DNA from: Ctena decussata
Taxonomy: Eukaryota; Mollusca; Bivalvia; Lucinida; Lucinidae
Length of the DNA: 64,000 nt
Assembly (NCBI GenBank): GCA_963989385.1
Contig: OZ022505.1
Coordinates: 54,811,737 to 54,875,736 of the forward strand
Direction: 5' to 3'
Below the pieces are notes generated by a model that saw only the letters and a list, made by a program, of their open reading frames with translations, was not told the origin of the DNA and searched no databases. Position numbers and translations under genes: made by a program. Positions 56,901-63,477 of this stretch are shown here, one piece after another. Every line of letters begins with the position of its first letter. Position 1 is the stretch's first letter.

Positions 56901-58057
56901 CATTTTGTACAGTACTGGTTTTGTTCGTGAAGACATGGCGTTGCATTATAACAACTAGTACATCCATTCGAACAAGCATGATCCTCTCTATGATTAAATC
57001 CCTTGTCACAAAACTCACAATAGTAATGACATCCTTGAAATCCTTTGACATTGGTGATAGTGTCATAGTGATCTGTGCCATTAAAATAGATATGAACCAC
57101 TTTTGTTTTGTCACTAGGTTTAAATCCAAGTGGAAACAATAATCCGTCTTTAGGATGCTGTGAATGAACTTTGATCAAATAATCAGGAGCTAACACAGTT
57201 TGAAATTTCTTGTATTCTTCAAATCCACAAGGTTGGTTGTGAGGAATCTTAGCACGATCTAATAATTTCATGGCTTCTCTAGTTTGTAGCGGTCTGTCAG
57301 AATTTCTCAGATGATGCCAAGTTTTCTTCCATGAGTCAGATGTGTCCCTGTCGGCATGATGTTTTCCTACCACAATAGCTCTGGCCATACACATGACATC
57401 TTTAGTGTTGTTGATTTGAACGATACTATGTTTGATCTTTCTCATATTGCGTGATTCAAAGTAAAGTCCATGGTGTAATGCCTTTCTTCCACTTCCAGTT
57501 GGTAACTTGGTGTGTGTCACTTCCAAGCACATCTGTCCATCATTGATTTTAAAGTCTTCATCTGATTGTAACACTTTCTCGATTTCTTGAGTCAAAGATT
57601 CGCCAGTCAGACTCGTCACATCTGTAAATGGTACAAAGATTCCTAATTTCAGTCCGGGATGATAAATGCTCATTCGAATCCTGTCATTGCCTTGAGCTTG
57701 AGAATGGGTCTTGATGTCATCCACCAACTGTTGAAACATCCGAGGTACAAATTCCAGCGGTGATACGTCTTCTGGAAATTTATTGACATCCACATTGTAC
57801 ACATTAGCTCTTGTTCTGAAACGTCTCGACTCACGTTCTCTGACAGGCTTGATTACATAGTACTGTTGGTAATCGTCTTCTTCATCGTCCGAATAAATCA
57901 CCATAGGCCTTTTTCTTGGTGGTGACACCTCATCTTCAGATTCTTCACTGTCGGAATAATCCACAAGTTTCACCTTCTTTGGCGATGGTAACTCGTCCTC
58001 CTCAGAGTCTGATGAAGTGGGTGGGGTACGTATTCTCTTCCAATGTCTCTTTGGCAT
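53960..58057 (-). CDS. polB: protein-primed family B DNA polymerase
   Basis: 1,365 residues; replicates the linear element from a protein primer. N-terminus acidic with an NLS-like PSPKKVKL. A Cys/His-rich zinc region lies at about 350-460. Exo I is FFDFES (Asp492, Glu494). Exo II reads HNFGGYYGQF, with Tyr592 (codon 56,282-56,284) where the conserved Asp belongs. Exo III is YCRSD (Tyr713, Asp717). Polymerase motif A is YIDVCSLYP (Asp936), motif B 'KISLNSLWGKL' (about 1,128), motif C YFDTDS (Asp1224, Asp1226), and the KxY-like 'GMGPKNYGYEY' follows. A 'VYEFHGCYWHGCPKHF' segment (about 825-840) resembles a Vsr-type nuclease insert known in these polymerases. Two tandem Cys-rich units (ACDQC.../ACDHC...) interrupt the exonuclease domain after Exo I. 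Polymerase motifs are intact, proofreading probably lost. Confidence 0.95.
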   Translation of the reverse strand: MPKRHWKRIRTPPTSSDSEEDELPSPKKVKLVDYSDSEESEDEVSPPRKRPMVIYSDDEEDDYQQYYVIKPVRERESRRFRTRANVYNVDVNKFPEDVSPLEFVPRMFQQLVDDIKTHSQAQGNDRIRMSIYHPGLKLGIFVPFTDVTSLTGESLTQEIEKVLQSDEDFKINDGQMCLEVTHTKLPTGSGRKALHHGLYFESRNMRKIKHSIVQINNTKDVMCMARAIVVGKHHADRDTSDSWKKTWHHLRNSDRPLQTREAMKLLDRAKIPHNQPCGFEEYKKFQTVLAPDYLIKVHSQHPKDGLLFPLGFKPSDKTKVVHIYFNGTDHYDTITNVKGFQGCHYYCEFCDKGFNHREDHACSNGCTSCYNATPCLHEQNQYCTKCKRTFHSASCFANHTLVKPGQKKSICQLVYNCEKCGNRIVGYKRNHVCPGQKKCKFCKMIVGAEHQCYIQPYVCKPKTEVLQEDAEEDDIIDEEKGTVIQPQFIFFDFESKQDSGEHIVNFCIAHRACDQCMDLPIEQPCKICNKFTNKACDHCVNLPVDQYCDNCSQFGREMIFEGENTLSEFCSWLFRKENEGVTVIAHNFGGYYGQFILRYILENGTFKPDVIMNGNTIVTMTAAKVKFLDSYHFLHMRLANFPDTFGLTEMKKGYFPHLANVDANQNYVGAYFPVEMYNPGQMSVKDREAFLEWHKQKVEYNAIFDFRREMEEYCRSDVDILRRGCACFRKQSIDISDLDPFANACTIAQACSQVWRKNHMPENSLAIIPPEGYPNQKKYSIKAVRWIQAMARKNHIQIRHALNGGEQKVFGHYVDGCDPEKETVYEFHGCYWHGCPKHFPDRTKINTYNCQKMYQLYKQTVEKTEKLKRAGYQVIEMWECDYDQYYQDDKDFKEMVDAEFTNLDPLKPRDALFGGRTNSTKLFYEIEGDEEIKYIDVCSLYPYICKYGIFPIGHPEIYSQEDIDRDNIHQYFGLIKCKVLPPRNLYHPVLPYKCNNKLLFPLCRSCAETSDNSKLCTHDREEDREIVGTWVSIELFEAMKLGYQLKDVYEVWHFPQSSQYDKSTGQGGIFAGYIDTFLKIKQESSGYPDWCKTELDKIKFKQDYFEAEGIRLEKVEKNKGQRGISKISLNSLWGKLAQRDNMTKTEYVSDPSDYFELVTNPLKKVKNVEVFGENFLLVNWEDLESIVEPHACSNVVVGSFVTAQARLKLYSVLHQLDKRVLYFDTDSVIYIHKPELWNPEIINNRLGEWTDELPTAKITKFVGMGPKNYGYEYVEHDTGKRKSTCKVKGLTLDYNTSQVIHFYNMMEWANSDKRDFQESVEYQHRIRKHKDRKITTERQSKTYRFTYDKRVILKSGETVPYGYVL

Positions 58058-58108
58058 GTTGTCTTGTCACTGTTCAAACTCAGAATGCAAGGAGATCTGA
58101 ATATTTGA

Positions 58109-58116
58109 CTTATATA
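58109..58116 (-). promoter_or_regulatory. TATA box of PolB
   Basis: TATATAAG on the minus strand, 52 nt upstream of the polymerase ATG. Confidence 0.65.
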
Positions 58117-58136
58117 TCCATCAGCACCAAGATTAG

Positions 58137-58435
58137 TCAGGCGAGATACATGGTACATGACTTATCAGGTTAGACTACATGTTCTATGGAATTCTTGTGA
58201 TACAGGCAAGATACATAGTATTTGACTTAGCAGGCGAGACAACAGGAATTTTCGTGGTACAGGCGAGACATGGGCTTTACGGAATTTTTGTAGTAAGGCG
58301 AGACAACAGTCTTAAGGAATTTTTATTAACTAGCAGGCAAGACTACATGCTATATGGAATTCTTATCACCAGGCGAGACACATAGAATTTTTGTGCTACA
58401 GGCGAGACACTAGTTTTACGGAATTTTTGTTATTT
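58137..58435. repeat. iteron-like array CAGGCRAGAC, nine copies
   Basis: Nine degenerate copies of CAGGCGAGACAYA occur in the same orientation, spaced about 28-40 bp. Most are followed by 'ggaatttttgt'. The array lies between the divergent PolB and early-gene promoters, beginning 20 bp upstream of the PolB TATA box. It may be a regulator or replication-protein binding array; the role is inference. Confidence 0.8.
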
Positions 58436-59164
58436 TTAAAAGAAGTGCAAGAAGAGTGTGTTGTTCAGCACCTTGTTCTTCCCCGGTCGGTTACCCTATG
58501 CCTGGGAAGCCCTGGCGATTTGAAGCCATATCTACATGATCACAAGTCCTGAATGTCACTGTGGACCAGAGACCTGCCAGCGGAGGTTCAGTTTACTGGG
58601 ATAGTGTCCCGACCCCTTAAGCCATAAGGCTTCTACTGTTTCACATGTAATCGATAGACTTCGCATCTGCGGGCCCAGGCGGTATAACCGTTGTGCACAC
58701 CAGTTCCAGTCCAGTGGTGACCGGCAAACCAGCAATATTAATATGCGAGTTCCTAATATATATACCTATGCATAAACCAGTTTACTTGAAACAAGATTGG
58801 ACATTTGCATATCATGTATATCTGATTTTAATAAAAGGTCATGTTACTTTTTATAGTAACACATTTTAGAATATAAAAATTAATTAGAGAATAATAAAAT
58901 CTACATTTTGGTGTTTATTTTATCAAAATCGGCCGAAAAATAACAAAGTTATTCAATTTTTTCATATTATGGTGTTATTACAAGGGAGGTAAATCTGGAT
59001 TGACTTTCTTTTATTCTATAAATAGATTATTCAAGTAATAGCTTTCAGAAAAAATGATACAAATGAAAGGCGAATACGTGCATATGTGTATCACTTCTGT
59101 TATGAGTATTATTATATGTTAACTAATAAACTATTGAAACAACCCAAAACAACAAAAAAATGTC
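58436..59164. other. non-coding control region with GC-rich block
   Basis: 58,470-58,735 is distinctly GC-richer than its surroundings and has no open frame of note. It contains short inverted pairs such as 'ccttaagccataagg'. 58,736-59,164 is AT-rich with no gene. I could not match the block to any RNA family. Confidence 0.5.
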
Positions 59165-59460
59165 GAGCATGCACTGCGCATGCGCGGAATTTGCAGGGTA
59201 AGAAAACTGTAATAACTCCAGATTGCCTTGACGGATTTTCATAATTCTTTTTTTATTGGAAAGAACAAGTCAACACCTACCAAATGAAATTAAAATAAAT
59301 TGTCACACTGCGCATGCGCGGAATATAGAGGGTAAGAAAACTGTAATAACTCCATTTTGCCTTGATGGATTTTCAAAATTCTTTTTTTATTTGAAAGAAC
59401 TGGTCAAGGCCTAGCAAAAAATATTTCAAAATAATTAACCACAATGTGCATGCAGAGAAT
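59165..59460 (+). repeat. 134-bp tandem repeats with NRF1-like sites
   Basis: Two full units and a third partial one. Each begins with a near-palindrome: TGCGCATGCGCG at 59,175-59,186 and 59,309-59,320, and a degenerate 'tgtgcatgcaga' at 59,445-59,456. The first two units then share 'gggtaagaaaactgtaataa' and 'aattctttttttatt'. The repeats end 8 bp before the TATA box of the 219-codon gene, so they look like an upstream enhancer. TGCGCATGCGC is the known NRF1 recognition sequence. Confidence 0.85.
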
Positions 59461-59467
59461 CAAGACA

Positions 59468-59474
59468 TATATAA
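59468..59474 (+). promoter_or_regulatory. TATA box of early gene
   Basis: TATATAA, 39 nt before the ATG at 59,513. Confidence 0.65.
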
Positions 59475-59512
59475 TGTGTACATTTCATTTTTTCAGTTCA
59501 TAAAGTTTCAAG

Positions 59513-60172
59513 ATGTCTGAAGAACTAGTCGATCTGGGTGTGTTACCAACGGAAATTAGAAGTATAATCTACTCAAGGCTCGTCAATATTTCGAGGAAAA
59601 GTAAAAAGTTAAGAGACGAACTTCAACTGACGTGGTTTAACATGTGTTTTCAAAGAGCTCTGTCTTGCAACAATTTTTACCAGAGCCCAGCACAGCTATT
59701 ATATGACATCGATGGAATATCGAATCTTGACCAGAACATGAGATTATACTTTCACAAACGCATGATGGAAGTGTTGAAGGATACTCATTCTAGACATGAC
59801 CGATGGATCTTTACGATTTACAATTTCAACAAGGAAACATGTGAACAGTTTTTTGAAAACTTGTTTCCTTTCCATTATGACATTTACGTACATGGAAAAA
59901 TCGTGAATGGACATCTGACTGGGCTTCTAGTATTCTTTCAGAGTTTAGCATTATTTTACTACTTACCATTTCTTTACCAGTTAAATTTTCCTGCACCTAT
60001 GAACGATTTGTTATTATCAACCTGGGAAGAGCATATAAACAGTTTGCATGGTCGTGATGTGTCATTTGGAAACAGAGACGCATATGAACAAGTTATCGAG
60101 AGTGAAGAGAGATTATTACCATTACGTTTTCCAACAGTCTATTCAGACCTGCTACTTGGAATAAAACAATGA
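59513..60172 (+). CDS. early protein of 219 residues, unknown (possible Bcl-2-like fold)
   Basis: I do not recognise this gene by sequence. It is predicted to be helical, with a hydrophobic helix at about 137-160 ('GHLTGLLVFFQSLALFYYLP') and a charged remainder. It is the first rightward gene after the control region, with a TATA box and NRF1-like repeats upstream, and overlaps the next gene by four bases (ATGA). Adintoviruses are reported to carry anti-apoptotic Bcl-2-like genes near this position. The order of a hydrophobic central helix followed by 'STWEEHINSLHGRDVSF' is vaguely like BH1/BH2, but no diagnostic NWGR is present. That identity is a guess only. The frame is intact. Confidence 0.7.
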   Translation: MSEELVDLGVLPTEIRSIIYSRLVNISRKSKKLRDELQLTWFNMCFQRALSCNNFYQSPAQLLYDIDGISNLDQNMRLYFHKRMMEVLKDTHSRHDRWIFTIYNFNKETCEQFFENLFPFHYDIYVHGKIVNGHLTGLLVFFQSLALFYYLPFLYQLNFPAPMNDLLLSTWEEHINSLHGRDVSFGNRDAYEQVIESEERLLPLRFPTVYSDLLLGIKQ

Positions 60173-60627
60173 ACGTGATCAAGAAATATCCTCCAGTATC
60201 GTTAGGTCGAATTTTACAGTTTGACATTTATCGAGGGTCACTTGAACACACACTGTCCTTACAACCTACAAGTTCAGAATTTCTGAAGTCAAAAGATGGA
60301 CTCAGAACGTGGTTGGGACGATATGAAACATTCATGACCTTTCGACAAGCCATGTGTGAAACAGCTTTGATAATGAACACTATTTTAGACGCATCGCCTG
60401 TGAAGTATAGGCAATGGCTACTTCATGTGGCAAACAACGAGGACGTGATTACTTACCTTTGCAATGTACTCAAAGATGTTGAAGAGGCTTCGAGAGAACA
60501 ATCTATGGATATCGACTCAACAACAACAACAACAGAAAATATGGAAATTGAACAACCATCACAGGAAGAACCAATGGATATTGATATGGATGAATTGACT
60601 GCAAAATTTGAAGCTTTGACACTATAA
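60169..60627 (+). CDS. early protein of 152 residues with acidic tail, unknown
   Basis: Starts inside the stop of the preceding gene (ATGA). The first 105 residues are helical ('FLKSKDGLRTWLGRYETFM', 'YRQWLLHVANNEDVITYLCN'). The last 45 are acidic and low in complexity, with two 'SMDID/PMDID' units and a Thr run. It has no known function; an acidic tail of this sort could contact basic nuclear proteins. A decayed piece of a related gene lies at about 61,745-61,810. No separate promoter is visible, so it is probably expressed with the upstream gene. Confidence 0.7.
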   Translation: MNVIKKYPPVSLGRILQFDIYRGSLEHTLSLQPTSSEFLKSKDGLRTWLGRYETFMTFRQAMCETALIMNTILDASPVKYRQWLLHVANNEDVITYLCNVLKDVEEASREQSMDIDSTTTTTENMEIEQPSQEEPMDIDMDELTAKFEALTL

Positions 60628-60629
60628 AG
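60623..60629 (+). promoter_or_regulatory. TATA-like box
   Basis: TATAAAG overlapping the end of the 152-codon gene, 45 nt before the ATG at 60,674. Confidence 0.45.
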
Positions 60630-60673
60630 TGGAACTGTTTGTCTCTTGCAAAATCATTTATCTTACGGCAAGC

Positions 60674-60880
60674 ATGGAGACAAAGTGGTTTGAAATTCCT
60701 CTGACACAAATTCTGAGATTTAGACCTTACAGAAAATTACTAGTTTGTGTTTACATACTACATTCACATGAGAACATTACTTTAGATGAAATTCAGATGA
60801 AATTAAACACAGAAGAATATTTCAAAGATTTTAAGGTGGTGATAATTACTGATTTGGGACAAAGACAAAAATCTGCATAA
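60674..60880 (+). CDS. small early protein of 68 residues, unknown
   Basis: Starts METKWFEIPLTQILRFRPYR; the frame upstream begins only with a GTG. Basic, with a hydrophobic 'KLLVCVYILHSHENI' and a 'FKDFKVVIITDL' strand-like segment. No family recognised. Its last 17 codons lie in one arm of a 300-bp inverted duplication (60,829-61,130 against 61,405-61,705). It may be a real small gene whose 3' end was copied, or a chance frame. Confidence 0.45.
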   Translation: METKWFEIPLTQILRFRPYRKLLVCVYILHSHENITLDEIQMKLNTEEYFKDFKVVIITDLGQRQKSA

Positions 60881-61705
60881 AATACTCAAAATAACACTGA
60901 TCTTTCCAAAACTTAGCAGACGCATTCTTTATGTTGTTTCTCATAATTCAGAATCCCAAAATGCAGCATTTGTTAATGTTAAAAAGTGTTTTTATAAGAG
61001 AAGATCAAAGGGTAATTTTCTGCGAATAAATCTGAAAAAATAATATCATTATTGAAAATATACATAGTGCTTAGAGTACCTTGTTGCATAATGGAGAGCG
61101 TCCTAGCAATTATTTTTTCCATCTCTTTCACACATTATCAGGCTGAGCAGTTGAAAAAAGATGCAGTCTGTGTCCAAATTTTTTTGTCAAAACACACAGG
61201 TGAGACAGGTGATACTATTTTAACAAGGTTGAACAATTTCATCTACACACCACTGATCATGTCAGTAATGTATTATTTATATTGTAGGTGTTAACATAGG
61301 TATGCTTGCCTACCCTATATTTAATAAATGCGTCCAGTGTACATTGACTTTGTACATGGCTGAACATTGAGAAAAAGCTACCGTTTTCATATGGTCTACA
61401 TTACAATTTGAGAAAGAGTTGGAATAAATAATTGCTAGGACGCTCTTCATTATGCAATAATGCACCTTCAGCACTACGTAAATTTTCAATAACGATATTA
61501 TTTTTTCAGATTTATTCGCAGAAAATTACCCTTTGATCTTTCCTTATAAAAACACTTTTTTAAGCAGCATGTACGTCTATTTTGTATTCTAAACTGTAAA
61601 GAACAACGAAAATAAGAAGTCTGCTAACTTTCAGGGAGATACGTTCCTTTTTTATGGTTTTATGCAGATTTTTACATTTACCATAAATCACCACCTTAAA
61701 AGACT
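60829..61705. repeat. 300-bp inverted duplication with 274-bp loop
   Basis: Arms at 60,829-61,130 and 61,405-61,705 share 'gatcaaagggtaattttctg', 'cgaataaatctgaaaaaata' and 'gagcgtcctagcaattattt', in opposite orientations. One arm includes the 3' end of the 68-codon gene. The short frame at 61,052-61,294 is inside it and unlikely to be a gene. Confidence 0.85.
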
Positions 61706-61744
61706 CTGGTGTTCGTGTGCGAAACAGGAATTATCAGAGGAGAC

Positions 61745-61812
61745 GGTCTTTACATTTGACAACTGGAAACTTCATGTGGCCAACAATTCAAAAGTGATTG
61801 ACTATCTACAGT
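61745..61812 (+). pseudogene. decayed copy of 152-codon gene segment
   Basis: 'aacttcatgtggccaacaat' and the bases after it match 60,420-60,465. The translated piece reads like 'LHVANNSKVIDYLQS' against 'LHVANNEDVITYLCN'. No start codon remains. Confidence 0.6.
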
Positions 61813-61825
61813 CGAAGACAAGGCG

Positions 61826-61833
61826 TATATAAG
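61826..61833 (+). promoter_or_regulatory. TATA box of zinc-knuckle gene
   Basis: TATATAAG, 53 nt before the ATG at 61,886. Confidence 0.7.
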
Positions 61834-61885
61834 GACTACAACTAGATCTGCGAGTCATTTCAGCTCTGACTTTCAAACTGTCAAG

Positions 61886-62524
61886 ATGGAAAGTAAACCT
61901 GTGGATCCAAGACTTAATAAATACAGTGATGCCAACAGTATTTATTATCACTGCACAGCATTGAAGAAACTTTTGAAAGAGAATGACAGAAAATTAATTC
62001 AGCCATTGGAAATTTCACTAAAAGAACAAGGCCTGTTGAAACCACCCTATGGTTATTGCTACAATTGTGGGTCGGTGGATCATTGGACTGCCTCGTGTAC
62101 CGAGGAGAAGAAGAAAACTACTAGTACTACAAATAAACCACCCAATGGGAATTGTTACAACTGTGGTTCACCTGATCATTGGACTGCCTCATGTACCGAG
62201 GAGAAGAAGAAAACTACAAAGAAGCCACCGTATGGGACTTGTTACAACTGTGGCTCGCCTGATCACTGGCTACCCTCATGTCCTCATACCGACTTACAAG
62301 ATGAAAGCTTGGGATCACCACAACCGGCCGAGAAGTCAGAAACTACGAGGAAAAGACGCCATACTGATGATGACTCTGATGTACCCAGTAAAAAGAAGTC
62401 AAGAACGGCTTCACCAGAACCGACAAAACCTACTGCTAGACAACATAAGAAGAGGAAATACTGTGTTGTGTGCAAAGAAGACACTCATATGATGAAAAAC
62501 TGTCCTGAAATAGTGAAAAACTAG
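61886..62524 (+). CDS. triple CCHC zinc-knuckle protein
   Basis: 212 residues. Three near-identical CX2CX4HX4C knuckles (CYNCGSVDHWTASC type, near residues 58, 90 and 119) are separated by basic EEKKKTT linkers. A fourth, diverged Cys/His unit ('YCVVCKEDTHMMKNC', near 192) sits by the C-terminus. Between them is a Ser/Lys/Arg-rich, disordered stretch with an NLS-like 'SKKKSRTASPEP'. The fold is that of retroviral nucleocapsid or CNBP knuckles, which bind single-stranded nucleic acid. It has its own TATA box and an AATAAA at 62,646. Single-stranded DNA or RNA binding during replication is plausible. The origin of the knuckles, by capture from a host or a retroelement, is not resolved. Confidence 0.85.
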   Translation: MESKPVDPRLNKYSDANSIYYHCTALKKLLKENDRKLIQPLEISLKEQGLLKPPYGYCYNCGSVDHWTASCTEEKKKTTSTTNKPPNGNCYNCGSPDHWTASCTEEKKKTTKKPPYGTCYNCGSPDHWLPSCPHTDLQDESLGSPQPAEKSETTRKRRHTDDDSDVPSKKKSRTASPEPTKPTARQHKKRKYCVVCKEDTHMMKNCPEIVKN

Positions 62525-62542
62525 TGACTAGATAAGAGACCT

Positions 62543-62580
62543 TGTGGATAGACAATATCTAAACGATATTGTGTGTCTAC
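62543..62580. repeat. hairpin after the zinc-knuckle gene
   Basis: 'gtggatagacaatatc' pairs with 'gatattgtgtgtctac' (two mismatches) across a 5-base loop, 19 nt past the stop. Confidence 0.7.
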
Positions 62581-62645
62581 TGGACAGTGACTACTAATGT
62601 GTTCATAATGGATTAGTTTTCATAGTTACATGTAAGTTTGTATTC

Positions 62646-62651
62646 AATAAA
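62646..62651 (+). terminator. AATAAA poly(A) signal of zinc-knuckle gene
   Basis: AATAAA, 122 nt past the stop, followed by a T-rich stretch. Confidence 0.75.
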
Positions 62652-62716
62652 ATTGTTTTTTAAAGTATTGGTCTTTGTTATTTCATAAGGTTACTCTTTA
62701 AACGAAAGAGTTGGGT

Positions 62717-62732
62717 AGCCCTGAAAAGGGCT
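62717..62732 (-). terminator. histone-type 3' stem-loop A
   Basis: On the minus strand the sequence is AGCCCTTTTCAGGGCT, flanked by CCAAAC and ACCCAAC, 23 nt past the stop of the 64-codon gene. The metazoan histone mRNA stem-loop is GGYYCTHHTHARRRCC with A-rich 5' and ACCCA 3' flanks. Only the closing pair differs (A-T for G-C). A clear U7 purine element does not follow. Confidence 0.7.
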
Positions 62733-62743
62733 GTTTGGGTGTT

Positions 62744-62772
62744 CTAAGTCTTCACTTACTGTGAAGACTTAG
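62744..62772. repeat. perfect 12-bp hairpin over a stop codon
   Basis: CTAAGTCTTCAC and its exact complement are separated by five bases that include part of the stop codon (62,756-62,758) of the 64-codon gene. It lies just before stem-loop A. Confidence 0.85.
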
Positions 62773-62950
62773 ACACAGGTTTTACAATCCCCACAACAGG
62801 ATTGGTCTTGGATAAGTCGATCCCTCTCCTCCTCATAAATACTTCAAACCCCATCTTATTTTGCTGCCTTTCAACTTCTTTCCAGTCTTTCTTCTTAAAA
62901 GCTTTACACAGTCGACTCAGGTCAAAAGGAATATACTTTGACAACCCCAT
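62756..62950 (-). CDS. small basic early protein of 64 residues
   Basis: MGLSKYIPFDLSRLCKAFKK, then 'DWKEVERQQNKMGFEVFMRR' and a Pro/Val/Ser tail. Basic, probably helical in the middle; no family recognised and no histone-fold similarity. A TATA box lies about 31 nt upstream on the same strand, and a histone-type 3' stem-loop follows the stop. Those two signals, more than the protein itself, argue that the gene is real. It converges with the zinc-knuckle gene. Confidence 0.65.
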   Translation of the reverse strand: MGLSKYIPFDLSRLCKAFKKKDWKEVERQQNKMGFEVFMRRRGIDLSKTNPVVGIVKPVSKSSQ

Positions 62951-62981
62951 ATTTGAGAATGAAGTTGTTAAAGGCAGTTAA

Positions 62982-62990
62982 ATATATATA
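62982..62990 (-). promoter_or_regulatory. TATA box of 64-codon gene
   Basis: TATATATAT on the minus strand, 31 nt before the ATG at 62,950. Confidence 0.6.
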
Positions 62991-63087
62991 TTGACTCATG
63001 GCGGACGTGAAAGAGAGCATAGTCTCTTGACCAATCAAAACTATGCAAAGTAGTTATGGGGTTTTATGCAACAATCAACAAAGTATT

Positions 63088-63097
63088 TCTTTCTGAT
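63088..63097 (-). promoter_or_regulatory. histone downstream element-like site
   Basis: On the minus strand, CAGAAAGAAA begins about 10 nt after stem-loop B. It resembles the purine-rich element that base-pairs with U7 snRNA in histone pre-mRNA (CAAGAAAGA type). Confidence 0.6.
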
Positions 63098-63107
63098 AAG
63101 TTGTGGT

Positions 63108-63123
63108 GGCCCTGAAAAGGGCC
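63108..63123 (-). terminator. histone-type 3' stem-loop B
   Basis: On the minus strand GGCCCTTTTCAGGGCC, an exact fit to the histone stem-loop consensus. It is flanked by CAAAAC before and ACCACAAC after, 24 nt past the stop of the 109-codon gene, and a U7-type purine element follows at 63,088-63,097. All three parts of a replication-dependent histone 3' end are present. Confidence 0.8.
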
Positions 63124-63147
63124 GTTTTGAGGTTTTAATAAACCTTT

Positions 63148-63477
63148 CTATGAGCAGGGACACCGCGAGGGCCTGCCACCACAAGCTGGACAGCGTACTG
63201 ACCAGCTCGTGTACGTCACCGTCCTCCCTGTTGGCAAGTAGAATGGTGGCTGGTCCGCCTCCCTCTCCCAATCTTCACCGGATGGCCGTTCTTCAGGCTC
63301 TTGCTTCACTTCTTCGGGCTCTTGCTTCACCACAGCCATCTGTCTGTCGACCGTCACCATCCTTCTTACGATGCCTATCAGCTCTACGAGCCTCTCTGCA
63401 CTCTCCATCACAGACCTAGTCTGTGCCTCCAAAGCATCGAGATATTCGTCGCTCAACATCTTCTCTGTGTATAGCAT
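63148..63477 (-). CDS. early protein of 109 residues with SUMO-type motifs
   Basis: Starts MLYTEKMLSDEYLDALEAQT. A helical N-terminal half (about 1-45) is followed by two adjacent VKQE motifs ('VVKQEPEEVKQEPEE', about 49-63), which match the SUMO-acceptor consensus. The C-terminus has 'CPACGGRPSRCPC', a possible metal-binding Cys cluster. No family recognised. A TATA-like AATAAATA lies about 35 nt upstream, and the gene ends with a histone-type stem-loop. It is divergent from the Gln-rich gene at 63,614. GC content is higher than in the neighbours. Confidence 0.65.
   Translation of the reverse strand: MLYTEKMLSDEYLDALEAQTRSVMESAERLVELIGIVRRMVTVDRQMAVVKQEPEEVKQEPEERPSGEDWEREADQPPFYLPTGRTVTYTSWSVRCPACGGRPSRCPCS

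Noticed and set aside
58470..58735. 5S rRNA or SRP RNA
   Set aside because: Neither the 5S internal promoter boxes nor the SRP Alu-domain motifs could be matched.
61052..61294. 80-codon frame
   Set aside because: It lies in one arm and the loop of an inverted duplication and has no start context or motif.
62756..63477. histone genes attached to the stem-loops
   Set aside because: Neither the 64- nor the 109-residue protein has histone-fold sequence.
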